Positions 7,966 to 18,433 of a stretch of 64,000 nucleotides of DNA are shown here, piece by piece. The notes under the pieces were generated by a model. That model was not told the origin of the DNA, did no database searches, and worked only from the letters and a program-made list of their open reading frames with translations. Source of the DNA: Pseudomonas sp. W4I3. GTDB taxonomy: Bacteria; Pseudomonadota; Gammaproteobacteria; Pseudomonadales; Pseudomonadaceae. Each line of letters begins with the position of its first letter. The first letter of the stretch is position 1. The DNA is taken from NCBI RefSeq assembly GCF_030816195.1, contig NZ_JAUSXS010000001.1, positions 3,123,501 to 3,187,500 on the forward strand, written 5' to 3'. The position numbers and the translations under genes are program-made.

Positions 7966-10341
7966 ATGAGCAGTCATCACAACGATAAAGCGACCTTCCT
8001 TGAGCGCCTGATCTTCAACAACCGCCCGGCAGTGATCGTTATCTGCCTGCTGGTGAGCATTTTCCTGTTCTGGCAGGCGACCTTGATTCGCCCGTCCACC
8101 AGCTTTGAAAAAATGATCCCCCTCAAACACCCCTTCATCGAAAAGATGATGGAGCACCGCAACGACCTGGCCAACCTGGGCAACACGGTGCGTATTTCGG
8201 TAGAAGCCAGGGACGGTGACATCTTTACCCAGTCCTACATGGAGACCCTGAGGCAGATCAACGACGAGGTGTTCTACATCTCCGGCGTCGACCGCTCGGG
8301 CCTCAAGTCGCTGTGGAGCCCCAGCGTGCGCTGGACCGAAGTGACCGAGGAAGGTTTTGCCGGCGGTGAAGTGATCCCGCAAAGCTACAACGGCTCGCCG
8401 CAAAGCCTCGACCAGCTGCGCAACAACGTGCTCAAGTCCGGCCAGGTCGGGCGCCTGGTGTCCAACGACTTCAAGTCGAGCATCGTCGATATCCCGCTGC
8501 TGGAGTCCTACCCGGACCCGCAGGACCAGGGCAAGTTGCTGGCCCTGGACTACCGCAAGTTCTCCCATGAGCTCGAAGAAAAGATCCGCGACAAGTTCGA
8601 AGCGCAGAACCCCAACGTCAAGATTCACATCGTCGGCTTCGCCAAAAAGGTTGGTGACCTGATCGATGGTCTGGTGATGGTGGTGATGTTCTTCGGCATC
8701 GCCTTCGTCATCACCCTGATCCTGCTGCTGTGGTTCACCAACTGCCTGCGCAGCACCATCGCGGTGCTGAGCACCACGCTGGTGGCGGTGGTCTGGCAGC
8801 TCGGCCTGATGCACTTCTTCGGCTTCGGGCTCGACCCGTACTCGATGCTGGTGCCGTTCCTGATCTTCGCCATCGGTATTTCCCACGGGGTCCAGAAGAT
8901 CAACGGGATCGCCCTGCAGTCCAGCGAGGCGGACAACGCCCTGACCGCCGCGCGGCGCACCTTCCGCCAACTGTTCCTGCCGGGCATGATCGCGATCCTC
9001 GCCGACGCGGTCGGCTTTATCACCTTGCTGATCATCGACATCGGCGTGATCCGCGAACTGGCCATCGGTGCGTCCATCGGCGTGGCGGTGATCGTGTTCA
9101 CCAACCTGATCCTGCTGCCGGTGGCGATTTCCTATGTGGGTATCAGCCCGCGGGCCATCGCCAAAAGCAAAAAAGACGCGAACCGCGAACACCCGTTCTG
9201 GCGCCTGCTGTCGAACTTCGCCAGCCCGAAAGTCGCGCCGATTTCCATCGCGCTGGCGCTGGTCGCCTTTGGCGGCGGCCTCTGGTACAGCCAGAACCTC
9301 AAGATCGGCGACCTGGACCAGGGCGCGCCGGAACTGCGCCCGGATTCGCGCTACAACAAGGACAACAACTTCATCATCAGCAACTACTCCACCAGCTCCG
9401 ACGTGCTGGTGGTGATGGTCAAGACGAAAGCCGAAGGCTGCTCGCGCTATGAAGCCATGGCGCCGATCGACCAGTTGATGTGGAAAATGCAGAACACCGA
9501 GGGCGTGCAGTCGGCGATCTCGCTGGTGACCGTGTCCAAGCAGATGATCAAGGGCATGAACGAGGGCAACCTGAAATGGGAAACCCTGTCGCGCAACCCT
9601 GACGTGCTGAACAATTCCATCGCCCGCGCCGATGGCCTTTACAACAACAACTGCTCCCTGGCCCCGGTGCTGGTGTTCCTCAACGACCACAAGGCCGAGA
9701 CCCTCGACCGTGCGGTGCATGCGGTGCAGGACTTCGCCAAGGAAAACAACAAGGAAGGCCTGGAATTCATCCTCGCCGCCGGTAACGCCGGGATCGAGGC
9801 GGCCACCAACGAGGTGATCAAGGAATCGGAGCTGATCATCCTGATCCTGGTGTACCTGTGCGTGGCTACCATGTGCATGATCACCTTCCGCTCGTGGGCG
9901 GCAACCCTGTGCATCGTGTTGCCCCTGGTGCTGACCTCGGTGCTGGGCAACGCGCTGATGGCGTTCATGGGCATCGGCGTCAAGGTCGCGACCTTGCCGG
10001 TGGTGGCGTTGGGCGTGGGCATCGGCGTGGACTACGGCATCTACATCTACAGCCGTCTGGAAAGCTTCCTGCGTGCGGGGTTGCCGTTGCAGGAAGCCTA
10101 TTACCAGACGCTGAAGTCCACCGGTAAAGCCGTGCTGTTTACCGGCCTGTGCCTGGCCATCGGCGTGTGCACCTGGATCTTCTCGGCCATCAAGTTCCAG
10201 GCCGACATGGGCCTGATGCTCACCTTCATGCTGCTGTGGAACATGTTCGGTGCGCTATGGCTGTTGCCGGCGCTGGCGCGGTTTTTGATCAAGCCCGAGA
10301 AGCTGGCCGGACAGAAAGGCAACTCGCTGTTCGCCCATTGA
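7966..10341 (+). CDS. RND/MMPL-family transporter
   Basis: 791 residues with the RND/MMPL layout: a first membrane helix at about 24-43, a large extracytoplasmic loop, a block of about five helices at about 225-400 (including FFGIAFVITLILLLWF and MLVPFLIFAIGISHGVQ), a second loop, and a second helix block at about 625-780. The GxxxD-type segment VVALGVGIGVDYGIYIYSRL at about 680-700 is typical of proton-coupled RND exporters. It is a single protein rather than a tripartite HAE1 pump (usually about 1040 residues). Translationally close to the YCF48 gene upstream (AAGGCGGGG before the ATG). Substrate unknown; hydrophobic or lipid-like cargo is usual in this family. Confidence 0.88.
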   Translation: MSSHHNDKATFLERLIFNNRPAVIVICLLVSIFLFWQATLIRPSTSFEKMIPLKHPFIEKMMEHRNDLANLGNTVRISVEARDGDIFTQSYMETLRQINDEVFYISGVDRSGLKSLWSPSVRWTEVTEEGFAGGEVIPQSYNGSPQSLDQLRNNVLKSGQVGRLVSNDFKSSIVDIPLLESYPDPQDQGKLLALDYRKFSHELEEKIRDKFEAQNPNVKIHIVGFAKKVGDLIDGLVMVVMFFGIAFVITLILLLWFTNCLRSTIAVLSTTLVAVVWQLGLMHFFGFGLDPYSMLVPFLIFAIGISHGVQKINGIALQSSEADNALTAARRTFRQLFLPGMIAILADAVGFITLLIIDIGVIRELAIGASIGVAVIVFTNLILLPVAISYVGISPRAIAKSKKDANREHPFWRLLSNFASPKVAPISIALALVAFGGGLWYSQNLKIGDLDQGAPELRPDSRYNKDNNFIISNYSTSSDVLVVMVKTKAEGCSRYEAMAPIDQLMWKMQNTEGVQSAISLVTVSKQMIKGMNEGNLKWETLSRNPDVLNNSIARADGLYNNNCSLAPVLVFLNDHKAETLDRAVHAVQDFAKENNKEGLEFILAAGNAGIEAATNEVIKESELIILILVYLCVATMCMITFRSWAATLCIVLPLVLTSVLGNALMAFMGIGVKVATLPVVALGVGIGVDYGIYIYSRLESFLRAGLPLQEAYYQTLKSTGKAVLFTGLCLAIGVCTWIFSAIKFQADMGLMLTFMLLWNMFGALWLLPALARFLIKPEKLAGQKGNSLFAH

Positions 10342-10387
10342 CCCGCCGGCAGGCGCGATACCTCTTCGCGCCTGCCGGTGTGCCGCC

Positions 10388-13300
10388 TCAGGGGTTGACA
10401 GGTTGCGGGGCGATCGCGAGAAACAGCTGATCCAGCGGCGGCTTGATCAGCACATACACGATCTGCTTAACCGGTTCCTCGCTTGACGACGCGCCGCTCA
10501 ATTGTTCCTGCACGTGCTGCTTGAGCAAATCCTTCTGCGTGAATTTGCGCTGCTCGCGCAGCTTGAGGTGCGCCCGGCTGTAGCTGGCCGCCGCGGTGGT
10601 GGCCGACGGGTAGTGGAAGTGCGCGTACCACAGCACCTGCGGCGGACGGGTAGCTTTGTCGTATACCGCGTATTCGGTGAAGAAGTCGCCGCTGAGGGTA
10701 GGGCGCTCCGGGTCCGCCGCGCTGGTCAGGTTGATGTCGATCTGCTGGTGATCCCAGAGGTACGTCACGCTTTGCGGCGTCGGCCACTGCTGCTTGTACG
10801 CGCTACTGCAGTCAAGCACTGCCTTGCGCCTCAGGTCCTGGGCGTGGGCGTGATACTCAGCGATCAGTCTCTGGGCGGTGGGGCTGTTGGCGTGATCGCG
10901 CTCCAGGCGGACGGCGAGGTCGGTGAGCTTGCGCGCATGCCCGGTGAGCAAAATGTCCCAATCGGCCGGGTCGACCTGTTGCCGGGTGAGGGGCGAGTCG
11001 AGCTGGCGCTTCTGGTCGTTGACTTGCCGTTCTATGTCCGCGCGCTGGCCGATCAACTTCTGGCCCTGGGTGCGCAGCTCGACCACTGTCTGAAGCGGCT
11101 GCAGGTTTAGGGAGGGGAGTTCGAGGGGTGGCGCCTTGTCGACCCACTCGTCCTCAATCCGCTCGAACGAGGCGATGGTTTCGCCGGTGCCCGAGTCCGT
11201 AATGGTCATCTGTTCGCGACCGGCCGGCCCGGCAGCGCCGCCCACGTCACCGATCAGGTAGCCACGCCGACGGGACTTGAACACTCGCCGTGTGGCCGGC
11301 TTGGCGGGCAGGGTCTTCGAAATCGGCAGCGTGACGTCCAGTTGTTCCTGCTTGCTGACCACCGTTTCCAGTTCGCGCTGAGCCAGGGCTTGAGCGTTGG
11401 CGAGCGCCTCCAGCAGGCGTTCGGAGGATGGATGCAGGCGCTTGGAATTCAGGGATTTAAGTGCCTGGAGGGCGTTTGCATAACGGCGGTATTTATCGAT
11501 GATGGACTCGTAGACATTGCGCTGGTCTTCCAGGGCGTAGTCGTTGCTGCTGCGCACTTCGATGTGTGACAGCACAGTCTGTGGTAGCTCGAGGTTGCGC
11601 AGGCGCTGGTAATACAGACTTTCCTGCGGCGGCAGGATGATGTCCGATCTGTCCACACTAGCGAGCGCCAGTGACGACATGGCATTGAGTTTCAGGTTTT
11701 GCGCAAAGATCAGCCGTACGTCGGTGATGTTCTTCAGCCAGGCCAACCGTTTGGCGACGCCGCCGGGTGAGTAATCCGCCAATTGCTCAAGCACGGTTTC
11801 CACCTGGGCGGCGGCATCCGCCATGCGCAGCCAGGTGTCCGCTGACTCGACCGCTTTGGCGATGTACTCATCGTAGGCAGTGCGATCATTTCTAAGAAAA
11901 TCCACAAACATGCTCTGCGCCAGATCACGCATGGACTGGCCGGTGCGGGACGTCTGCAGGCCTTGCAACCACTCGCGTTCAAAATTACAGACGCTCAAAG
12001 CCTCGTTCGCCGACTGCTCCAGGATCGTTTCCATTTCCTTGATATCGGCGCCAGCGAGGGCGACCTGCCTGAGTTCCCGAGCCAGGGGCACGAGGGTCAG
12101 GCGGGTCTCGATCAAGGGCGTCACGCGCTTCGTGAGGTTTTCCAACAAAGCCCGATAGAGGGTGCTGCGGCTGGCGTAGTCTTTGACTTCCCTCTGGTGA
12201 CTGGCCTCCAGAACAGGCCGCTGCGCGGGAGCAGCCCGTTGCAGTGCGTCCCAGGCCTGTACCAGCGCCTGGCGTTGGGCCTTGAGGGTGCCGAGCATCT
12301 TCGCCATTTGATCGAGTGACTGCCTGACCGGGGGTTCCAGGGAACCGCCCAGTACCGCGTTGATCTGCTCCATACGGTCGAGCAGCTGGTTTTTTTTCTC
12401 AAGATTCTGTGCGCGCAATGTGGCCACGCGCTTGGGGCCGCCGCCGGCCAGGCGCAGGCCGAAATCCAGGCGCCAGTGGCCACTGTCGTCGGACCTGATC
12501 GGGATGCCGGGGTGGTCGAGCCGATCGGGGTGAATGATGAATACCTCGCCAAAACCCGGGATGATACCGATGCGGAACAACAGGCCGCTCACCGAGGCGT
12601 GCAACTTCCCGTCGATCCGGTACAGGCCTTTGTAAAAGCCGACCTCGATTTGCTCCGGTATCGGGTCTGGCCAGGGCACGTTGTAGGCCAGCAGTTTTTC
12701 CAGCAAACGGGCTGCCTGACGGGTGCTGGCCACGGAACGGTCGAAGTCCAGCAGCGTTCGCCCGCCTCCCGCAGGTTCGGAGGGCAGGCCCACCACGCCG
12801 CGCCGAACCTGTACGGGCGGTGCGCTGGCTGGCACGGTCTGCGAGCGCCTGAAGGGCAACCGGGCCAGTGCCTGCTCCGTTTCAGGCTGATCACGCCGTA
12901 CATTGAGGGGGGGCTCAGGGGGTGGAAGTTGATGCAACAGCAGCAGGCCGATGTTCATCAGTACATCCACCCAGGCCAGCTCCCGAGTGGTGGGGTCTGT
13001 GCTTTCCAGCGCGGGCAGGTCCTGTTTCAGACTTTGCATCAGTTGCAACAACCAGCCCACCACCGCCAGCGGCCCGCGCACGGCCATCAACAGCGTATTG
13101 AAGCCCAGCAGCATGCCCTCCACGATCAGCGCCCAGCGGCTCTCGGTATCGGAGGTGGACGCTTCCTCGGCCTGGGCCAGCAGCTGATGAGCTTCGCACT
13201 CGAAGAGGTATTCCCATAACGTGCCGGTGCTCAATGCAAGAAGCATTTTCGCTGCGCTTTCATCGTCGGCGCCGGCCAGTGTTGCCGGGGCGGGCACGCT

Positions 13301-15304
13301 GGGCAGTGGATCGAATTCCGAACCGCCGATGACCCGTACGTAATGGGGTTGGACGAACCCGCCGTTGCTGTAGATCGGCCTGGCGCGCTCCGGCAGCCAG
13401 GTCAGCACACTGGTCTGCAGTTCGCCAGTCTCGACAATGGCGGCCAGCAGGTCGGCACGGCTGCCGAACTCGCGCAGCGCCTGGGCATAGGCCGGGCGGT
13501 ACAGCACATGCGGCCCGGCCGTTGGGTCACGGGCCTCGATGACAAACATGTTTTGCACCACATCGGCGCTGGCACCGGGTTTGCGCAGGAACGCCAGGGG
13601 GCGCATGACGATTTCAGTCTCGCCGACCCAGCGGCCCGCGCGCTCCTCGTTGAGCACCGCCGCCACATAACGCACACCGCGCGCGGTCAGCCCGGCGAGC
13701 CCCTGAAGCTTGTATTCCAGCGCCTGGGTCTTGAGTTGCAGAGGGCGTTGCTGCTTGAACAGGCGTCGGCGTTTTTGCGCCGCCTCGGTATCGTCTATCA
13801 ATTCCTGGCGGATGTAGTTGGGGTAGTTCAGGCCGATGTTCACCCGCTGGATCAATTGGAAAATGTAGTCCGGCGTCAACCAGTCTTCCAGCATTCGGCC
13901 TTTGCGGTGGCTCAGGGTCACGGAGCCCAACGGGCGTCCCGATAAGTTTTTCAGGGCCAGGTCCACCAGGCTCATCGCCACCGGCTCCACGTAGCTGCTG
14001 CCACTGTCGCCGACCGGCACGCGGAACGTCAGTTGCAGGTCGTCGGCATCGTAGCCTTCGGCGAGTGCCGTTTCAGTGCAGGTCCGCGTGCCGTGCAGGG
14101 CTTGGTTGCGGTCCAGGCACAACTGGTGGTTCAGGTGGCTGGTGGCATAGGCGCCAATGCTGTCCAACTCAGCCAGTTGCGGGTCGCCAAGGGCTTCACG
14201 CTTGATAATGGCCTGTTCGAGCACATAGTGATGGTAGGTAAACCGGTCCGCCGGCGAAGCGTTTTGCAACCAGTCGGGCAGCGCCGCCTTGAGCGAGGGC
14301 TGGCGTTGTGAATACGCGCCAGGCAGGGCGGATAGCTGGCGGGCCGGGTCGGTGACGACGGCGAAAAGTTGTTCCAGGGCGCTCACGCTGATGTCCGCGG
14401 GCAGGCGAATGGCGGCCAGGTCGTCCAGTTGCTGGTTAAACACCAGCGCCGCCTGGACCTCGAAAATATTGCCGTCCGGCTCGTACTGATTCCACGTGAT
14501 TCGGCCGGCCACATACTGCTTGGACATGCGCTCGCCCCACGCTTTGCCAAAGGCATCCAGGCTGGCGAAGGACTCGATCCTTCCGGACAGGCCACACAGC
14601 AACACTTGCGTGTCGTCGACCAGCAACAGGTCGGTCGACTGCACGGTCAGGCTTTTGGCGCCCTGGTCCAGGCAGGTTTCAAGGGTATAGGCATGCAGGG
14701 ATTTGTCGGGCCATGGCTGGCGTGCGCGGTCTTCCCGGTCGGGGCAACGGGCCAGGGCGCTGAGCATCCGCAGATGCCCGGCGTTGCTCCCCTCCTGCTT
14801 CACGGCCAGGAGGCGCAGCCGGGCCTGCAGCATGTCCGCCAGCCATTTCCAGCGGCTGTCGTGGGCGTCGTCGGCTTGTCCCCAATACATCGCCAAAGCG
14901 TCCTGAAAGCTGATGAACAGGACCTGGGCCAACTCACGGATAACCGCTTCGATGGTGTGCAGGTCGTAGTAGCGTAGACCGTCGCTTTGATAGGTGAGCC
15001 GGTTGCCCGTGGCGTCGCTCAGGTAGCAGTCCAGTCCGTCACGTGTCGACATATCCGGGTAACTGCCCGTGGCCAGGTACTTCAGGGCCACCGTCAACAG
15101 CGGGAGCAAGGCCCGGCCGCCTCCGTCACTCGGCTGCGCCAGGCGCAGTTCCGAGGGCGGCAAGGTCAGCGGCGGGTATTTTTCCTTGAGCAGGTACGAC
15201 AGCATCTGCGCGGTGGTGTCGCGCAGGGTCGGGCGTGTGGCGAATTGTGTGGCAACCGCTTGTTGCAGCGGGTCTGTGGAGGTGTCGCGGGTTGAAGCAG
15301 GCAT
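10388..15304 (-). CDS. Giant DUF6543-type (dermonecrotic-toxin-like) protein
   Basis: 1638 residues with no signal peptide. The N-terminus (QQAVATQFATRPTLRDTTAQ, then LLKEKYPPLTLPPS) matches the start of the large Pseudomonas proteins that databases label DUF6543/dermonecrotic toxin domain. The middle has a hydrophobic stretch (GMLLGFNTLLMAVRGPLAVV, about 720), and the C-terminal region is long and helical with an AHFHYP motif near the end. The start at 15304 follows AAAGGAA; the frame is open 99 bases further upstream. A broken relative lies at 20041-21182. These proteins are thought to be effectors or toxins of unresolved secretion route; the toxin role is inference. No immunity or chaperone gene is evident next to it. 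Confidence 0.75.
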   Translation of the reverse strand: MPASTRDTSTDPLQQAVATQFATRPTLRDTTAQMLSYLLKEKYPPLTLPPSELRLAQPSDGGGRALLPLLTVALKYLATGSYPDMSTRDGLDCYLSDATGNRLTYQSDGLRYYDLHTIEAVIRELAQVLFISFQDALAMYWGQADDAHDSRWKWLADMLQARLRLLAVKQEGSNAGHLRMLSALARCPDREDRARQPWPDKSLHAYTLETCLDQGAKSLTVQSTDLLLVDDTQVLLCGLSGRIESFASLDAFGKAWGERMSKQYVAGRITWNQYEPDGNIFEVQAALVFNQQLDDLAAIRLPADISVSALEQLFAVVTDPARQLSALPGAYSQRQPSLKAALPDWLQNASPADRFTYHHYVLEQAIIKREALGDPQLAELDSIGAYATSHLNHQLCLDRNQALHGTRTCTETALAEGYDADDLQLTFRVPVGDSGSSYVEPVAMSLVDLALKNLSGRPLGSVTLSHRKGRMLEDWLTPDYIFQLIQRVNIGLNYPNYIRQELIDDTEAAQKRRRLFKQQRPLQLKTQALEYKLQGLAGLTARGVRYVAAVLNEERAGRWVGETEIVMRPLAFLRKPGASADVVQNMFVIEARDPTAGPHVLYRPAYAQALREFGSRADLLAAIVETGELQTSVLTWLPERARPIYSNGGFVQPHYVRVIGGSEFDPLPSVPAPATLAGADDESAAKMLLALSTGTLWEYLFECEAHQLLAQAEEASTSDTESRWALIVEGMLLGFNTLLMAVRGPLAVVGWLLQLMQSLKQDLPALESTDPTTRELAWVDVLMNIGLLLLHQLPPPEPPLNVRRDQPETEQALARLPFRRSQTVPASAPPVQVRRGVVGLPSEPAGGGRTLLDFDRSVASTRQAARLLEKLLAYNVPWPDPIPEQIEVGFYKGLYRIDGKLHASVSGLLFRIGIIPGFGEVFIIHPDRLDHPGIPIRSDDSGHWRLDFGLRLAGGGPKRVATLRAQNLEKKNQLLDRMEQINAVLGGSLEPPVRQSLDQMAKMLGTLKAQRQALVQAWDALQRAAPAQRPVLEASHQREVKDYASRSTLYRALLENLTKRVTPLIETRLTLVPLARELRQVALAGADIKEMETILEQSANEALSVCNFEREWLQGLQTSRTGQSMRDLAQSMFVDFLRNDRTAYDEYIAKAVESADTWLRMADAAAQVETVLEQLADYSPGGVAKRLAWLKNITDVRLIFAQNLKLNAMSSLALASVDRSDIILPPQESLYYQRLRNLELPQTVLSHIEVRSSNDYALEDQRNVYESIIDKYRRYANALQALKSLNSKRLHPSSERLLEALANAQALAQRELETVVSKQEQLDVTLPISKTLPAKPATRRVFKSRRRGYLIGDVGGAAGPAGREQMTITDSGTGETIASFERIEDEWVDKAPPLELPSLNLQPLQTVVELRTQGQKLIGQRADIERQVNDQKRQLDSPLTRQQVDPADWDILLTGHARKLTDLAVRLERDHANSPTAQRLIAEYHAHAQDLRRKAVLDCSSAYKQQWPTPQSVTYLWDHQQIDINLTSAADPERPTLSGDFFTEYAVYDKATRPPQVLWYAHFHYPSATTAAASYSRAHLKLREQRKFTQKDLLKQHVQEQLSGASSSEEPVKQIVYVLIKPPLDQLFLAIAPQPVNP

Positions 15305-15445
15305 TGGCGTTCCTTTACGTTGGCCTGGGAAGTCATCGCCAAAGGTAGTGTCGGCCTGCTGCGCGAGGTGGTAGCCGGTTAGGGCTTTAGGTTCGAGGCG
15401 CAAACTGACCTATGATGGGTGTTTTGAACCTGATGAAAGATGGTT

Positions 15446-15739
15446 ATGACTGATAGATTGCTCAGCGCCCTTGGCACCTGCGACATGGTGGAAATCGACG
15501 GGCTGCACACCTTTGACTTCCAACTGAGCGCGCAAACGCTGCGCATTACCTGCCTGGACGGGCGGGTGCCCAAGCATTGGACATTCAGCCTGGCGCAGCT
15601 GCAGGCGGCGACCCTGGACGACGCCTCACAGTGCTGGAGGCTGAGCAGCGATGCCGGCGAGCACCGCTTGATCTGCATGCAAGGTTTTACCGGGAACAAT
15701 GACAATAACGACGAGGACGAAACGGATGAACATGCGTAA
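15446..15739 (+). CDS. Small acidic conserved protein (DUF5629-like)
   Basis: 97 residues from the ATG at 15446; an in-frame ATG at 15440 is the alternative. It is a small cytoplasmic-type protein beginning MTDRLLSALGTCDMVEIDGL, with the acidic tail NDNNDEDETDEHA. It resembles a Pseudomonas-specific family I recall as DUF5629, from memory and unverified; no function is known. Its 3' end overlaps the start of the lactonase gene by 14 bp, so the two are probably co-transcribed. Confidence 0.65.
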   Translation: MTDRLLSALGTCDMVEIDGLHTFDFQLSAQTLRITCLDGRVPKHWTFSLAQLQAATLDDASQCWRLSSDAGEHRLICMQGFTGNNDNNDEDETDEHA

Positions 15740-16901
15740 ATTCTGGCCCCTGCTGATGGCGGGCAGCGTCGGCGCGATGTCGGTGCAAGCCGCACCCGCT
15801 GACACCTACGAGCTGCTGGTCGGCAGCTACACCGCCGGCACCAGCGAAGGCATCTACCGGCTGCAATTCGACAGCCGTACCGGGCAATTCCAAGGCCCGC
15901 CGGTGCTGGCGGCGAAAGCGGCGAACCCGTCCTGGCTGACGGTTTCCAAGGACCAGAAGCACCTGTTCGTGGTCAATGAAAACGGCCCTGGGCAAAAGGA
16001 CCCGGTTGGTCGCGTCAGCAGCTACAGCATTGACCCCGGCAACCATCAGCTGACCTTGATCAACCAGGTCCAGAGCCTGGGCAATGAGCCGACCCATTCG
16101 AGCGTGGCCGGCGATGGCCGTTACCTGTTCGTCGCCAACTATTCGGTGCTGCAGGACCCCGGCGGCAGCCTGGCGATCCTGCCGATCGACGCCCAGGGCA
16201 AGCTGTCGGCGCCGGTACAGATGAGCGGTCACCCGGCCAGCGGCGTCAACCCGGAGCGCCAGGCGTCCAACCATGTGCATTCGGTGGTCTCGTCACCGGA
16301 TGGCAAGTATGTGTTCGTCCAGGACCTGGGGGCCGACAAGGTGTTCGCCTACCGCTACGACCCCAAGGCCAACCATGAGCTGCCATTGACCCCGGCCGAC
16401 CCGGCCGCTGTGCAGCTGCCGCCCGGTAGCGGCCCGCGCCACCTGCTGTTCAGTGCCGACGGCAAGCATGCCTGGCTGACCACTGAAATGAGCGCGCAAG
16501 TGGCGGTGTTCGACTACCACGACGGCAAACTGAGCCAAACCCAGTTGGTGGACTTCGCCGCCGGCCAGCCGGTGTCCGACAAGGCGGGAGCGGCGCTGCA
16601 CGCCTCAAGCGATGGCAAATTCCTGTACGTCAGCAACCGTGGCACCACCAATCAGATGCTGGTGTTCAGCATCGACCCGGCCACCGCGCACCTGAAGGAG
16701 CTGCAACGCCGTTCCGTTGAAGGCGATCACCCGCGCGAGTTCAGCCTGGACCCCAGCGGCAAGTTCCTGTTGGTGGCCAACCAGAAAAGCAACGAAATCG
16801 TGGTGATCGAACGCGACCCCAAGACCGGTCTGCTGGGTAAAACCGTGCAGAAACAGCCGATCGATGCGCCCAGCGACCTCAAGTTCCTGGTGCGTCAATA
16901 A
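15726..16901 (+). CDS. Exported lactonase-family (6-phosphogluconolactonase-like) beta-propeller
   Basis: 391 residues. The signal peptide (MNMRKFWPLLMAGSVGAMSV, cleavage near VQAAPA) puts it in the periplasm. The mature part is a seven-bladed-propeller lactonase of the PF10282 type: it opens with YELLVGSYTAGTSEGIYRL and repeats blade motifs such as LFVVNENG, LFVANYSV, GPRHLLFSADGK and FLYVSNRG. Family members hydrolyse 6-phosphogluconolactone or other lactones, but the export signal argues against the cytosolic pentose-phosphate role. The start at 15726 is preceded by GAGGA. No rho-independent terminator is obvious after the stop. Confidence 0.88.
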   Translation: MNMRKFWPLLMAGSVGAMSVQAAPADTYELLVGSYTAGTSEGIYRLQFDSRTGQFQGPPVLAAKAANPSWLTVSKDQKHLFVVNENGPGQKDPVGRVSSYSIDPGNHQLTLINQVQSLGNEPTHSSVAGDGRYLFVANYSVLQDPGGSLAILPIDAQGKLSAPVQMSGHPASGVNPERQASNHVHSVVSSPDGKYVFVQDLGADKVFAYRYDPKANHELPLTPADPAAVQLPPGSGPRHLLFSADGKHAWLTTEMSAQVAVFDYHDGKLSQTQLVDFAAGQPVSDKAGAALHASSDGKFLYVSNRGTTNQMLVFSIDPATAHLKELQRRSVEGDHPREFSLDPSGKFLLVANQKSNEIVVIERDPKTGLLGKTVQKQPIDAPSDLKFLVRQ

Positions 16902-17690
16902 GCGAGAGGCCGCGCTTGACGACTTTTGCCTTAATTAAACTAGTTAAGGGTTATCCCGGACAAATGCACGCATAAATTATGCATTAAACTTTACGTATAA
17001 AACCTACATCATCTACCTTTGCTCCGGAAGTCAAGAGGACCAAACCCGGAAGTAGAGGTAGGGATGTGGCCTAGGTTTGCTAGGCTGTATCGGTCGCGCT
17101 GACCTTCGACTGCGCCGTCACCTCCTGAGTCTGTCGTTTTTTCAGTGTCCAATCGCGGTCCATTCAGTTCCTGACAGTTGACGCCCAGTCCATGACACTC
17201 AATTGCATGCTCAACTATGTTGCTAGTTCTGGAATGACTTCCAGTGGCAGCGTGGTGGAAGTACTAACTCTCCAGCCAAGTCATTAATCTTTCGACACCG
17301 TGAAGGAAAGTCTCGACCGCCAACTCAACAGTGGACATATCAACTTCTTGTCGTTTTGTTCCAAGGTTACCCATGATAATGAAATAAATCTTTCATAGCT
17401 CCGTTCAACCTCAAAATCAACGGACGCTCGGTCAGGCGTATTTCGGTCTGCTTGGGACCTGTTCGGAGATTTCCGAGTGAACTGAATGGTTAGTTATTTA
17501 TTTGTTTAAATTACCCGGGCCAGCGTTTACGGGGATTTTAAGTTGGCGAAGTAGGTGGTTAGTCACTAAATATTTCAGTTTTCACCTAGTATTGACTTTG
17601 ATGTGGCGGGGGTAGATTCTTTTCGACGGTGCCGCTGAAAACCATTCAGAATCGTTTCTAAAAATATAAAAATAGTATTATTTATTTCGT
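16902..17690. other. 790-base AT-rich gap without a recognisable gene
   Basis: No open frame with coding character is visible on either strand. Composition is AT-richer than the flanking lactonase gene. A GGA-rich segment (17024-17070) with two CCGGAAGT copies could fold, but I cannot name it. The sequence leads into the thioesterase remnant at 17691 and is probably decayed accessory DNA. Confidence 0.5.
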
Positions 17691-18269
17691 ATGCAGAAAA
17701 GTAACGCTTTGTTTTATCCGGCAGTAAATGGAGGGATTCTCGCGTATGCCATCGTCCATGCGCTTATGCGCAAAGAGGCGAGCGTTGAATTTTTAGGCTT
17801 TATTGATGTTCCCGCGCCGCACAAGTTGCCTTACAAGAATCAGGATATTAAGCACTACTTTATTGAGCATATTAAGACGGTAGCTTCCGAGGCCGAACGG
17901 TATAAATTCCATGTGTTAAATGAGGGTGGCGAGCTTGCTGAGCTGATTAAAAAAGCACAGAGTTTGGGAGGCTATGATTTAAATGCAGATACCTCGCTGG
18001 AAACAGTCATATGGCAAGCCATTTATAATTTTTCGCAGATTGCAAGTGCTTATAAACCATCTCCATTGCCGGTCAATCTCCATCACTTTTATGCGGCTGA
18101 TCGTGACCGCACCTCTCTGCCGCAGGGCGATATGGTAGCCGGGTGGAGAGAACTCTTGCCTGATATGGCGATTAGTTCTGTTGCTATTCCAGGTGGGCAT
18201 GTTTCCATGATGGAGGACCACGGTAATCGCAGGCATTTGGCTGAGGCATTGAATCGAGCGCTTTCGTGA
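17691..18269 (+). pseudogene. Remnant of an NRPS/PKS-type thioesterase
   Basis: 192 residues matching the second half of a type I/II thioesterase. NGGILAYAIVHALM corresponds to the segment after the nucleophile elbow, FLGFIDVPAP to the strand carrying the acidic residue, and PGGHVSMMEDHGNRRHLAEA to the catalytic-His block. The GxSxG elbow is missing: the equivalent positions read PAVNGG, with no serine. About 80 N-terminal residues are absent, and no ribosome-binding site precedes the ATG. It is best read as the tail of a lost NRPS-associated thioesterase rather than a working enzyme. The MFS exporter downstream may belong to the same lost cluster. Confidence 0.65.
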
Positions 18270-18433
18270 GAGGTGATGATTGAGCGTTTCGCTCATCCAC
18301 ATTCAAGTGGGCGTGTAACTGTCCACTTGTCTATTCGCTCAAATAACCACTCGGGCGCCTATCTGCCGCTTCATTAGTTCGCCTCGCCTCCACTTGGGTA
18401 TTTATCAGTTTCAAATTATAAAAAGGAAGAATC

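Noticed and set aside
6826..9720. Very long open frame on the minus strand opposite the YCF48 and RND genes
   Set aside because: It is an antisense shadow of GC-rich codon-biased genes; the product is low-complexity (H/Q/V/G-rich) with no domain, while both plus-strand genes have clear family motifs.
17024..17075. GGA-rich segment resembling an Rsm-type regulatory RNA
   Set aside because: Only a few GGA motifs, no convincing repeated stem-loops or terminator; not enough to call an sRNA.
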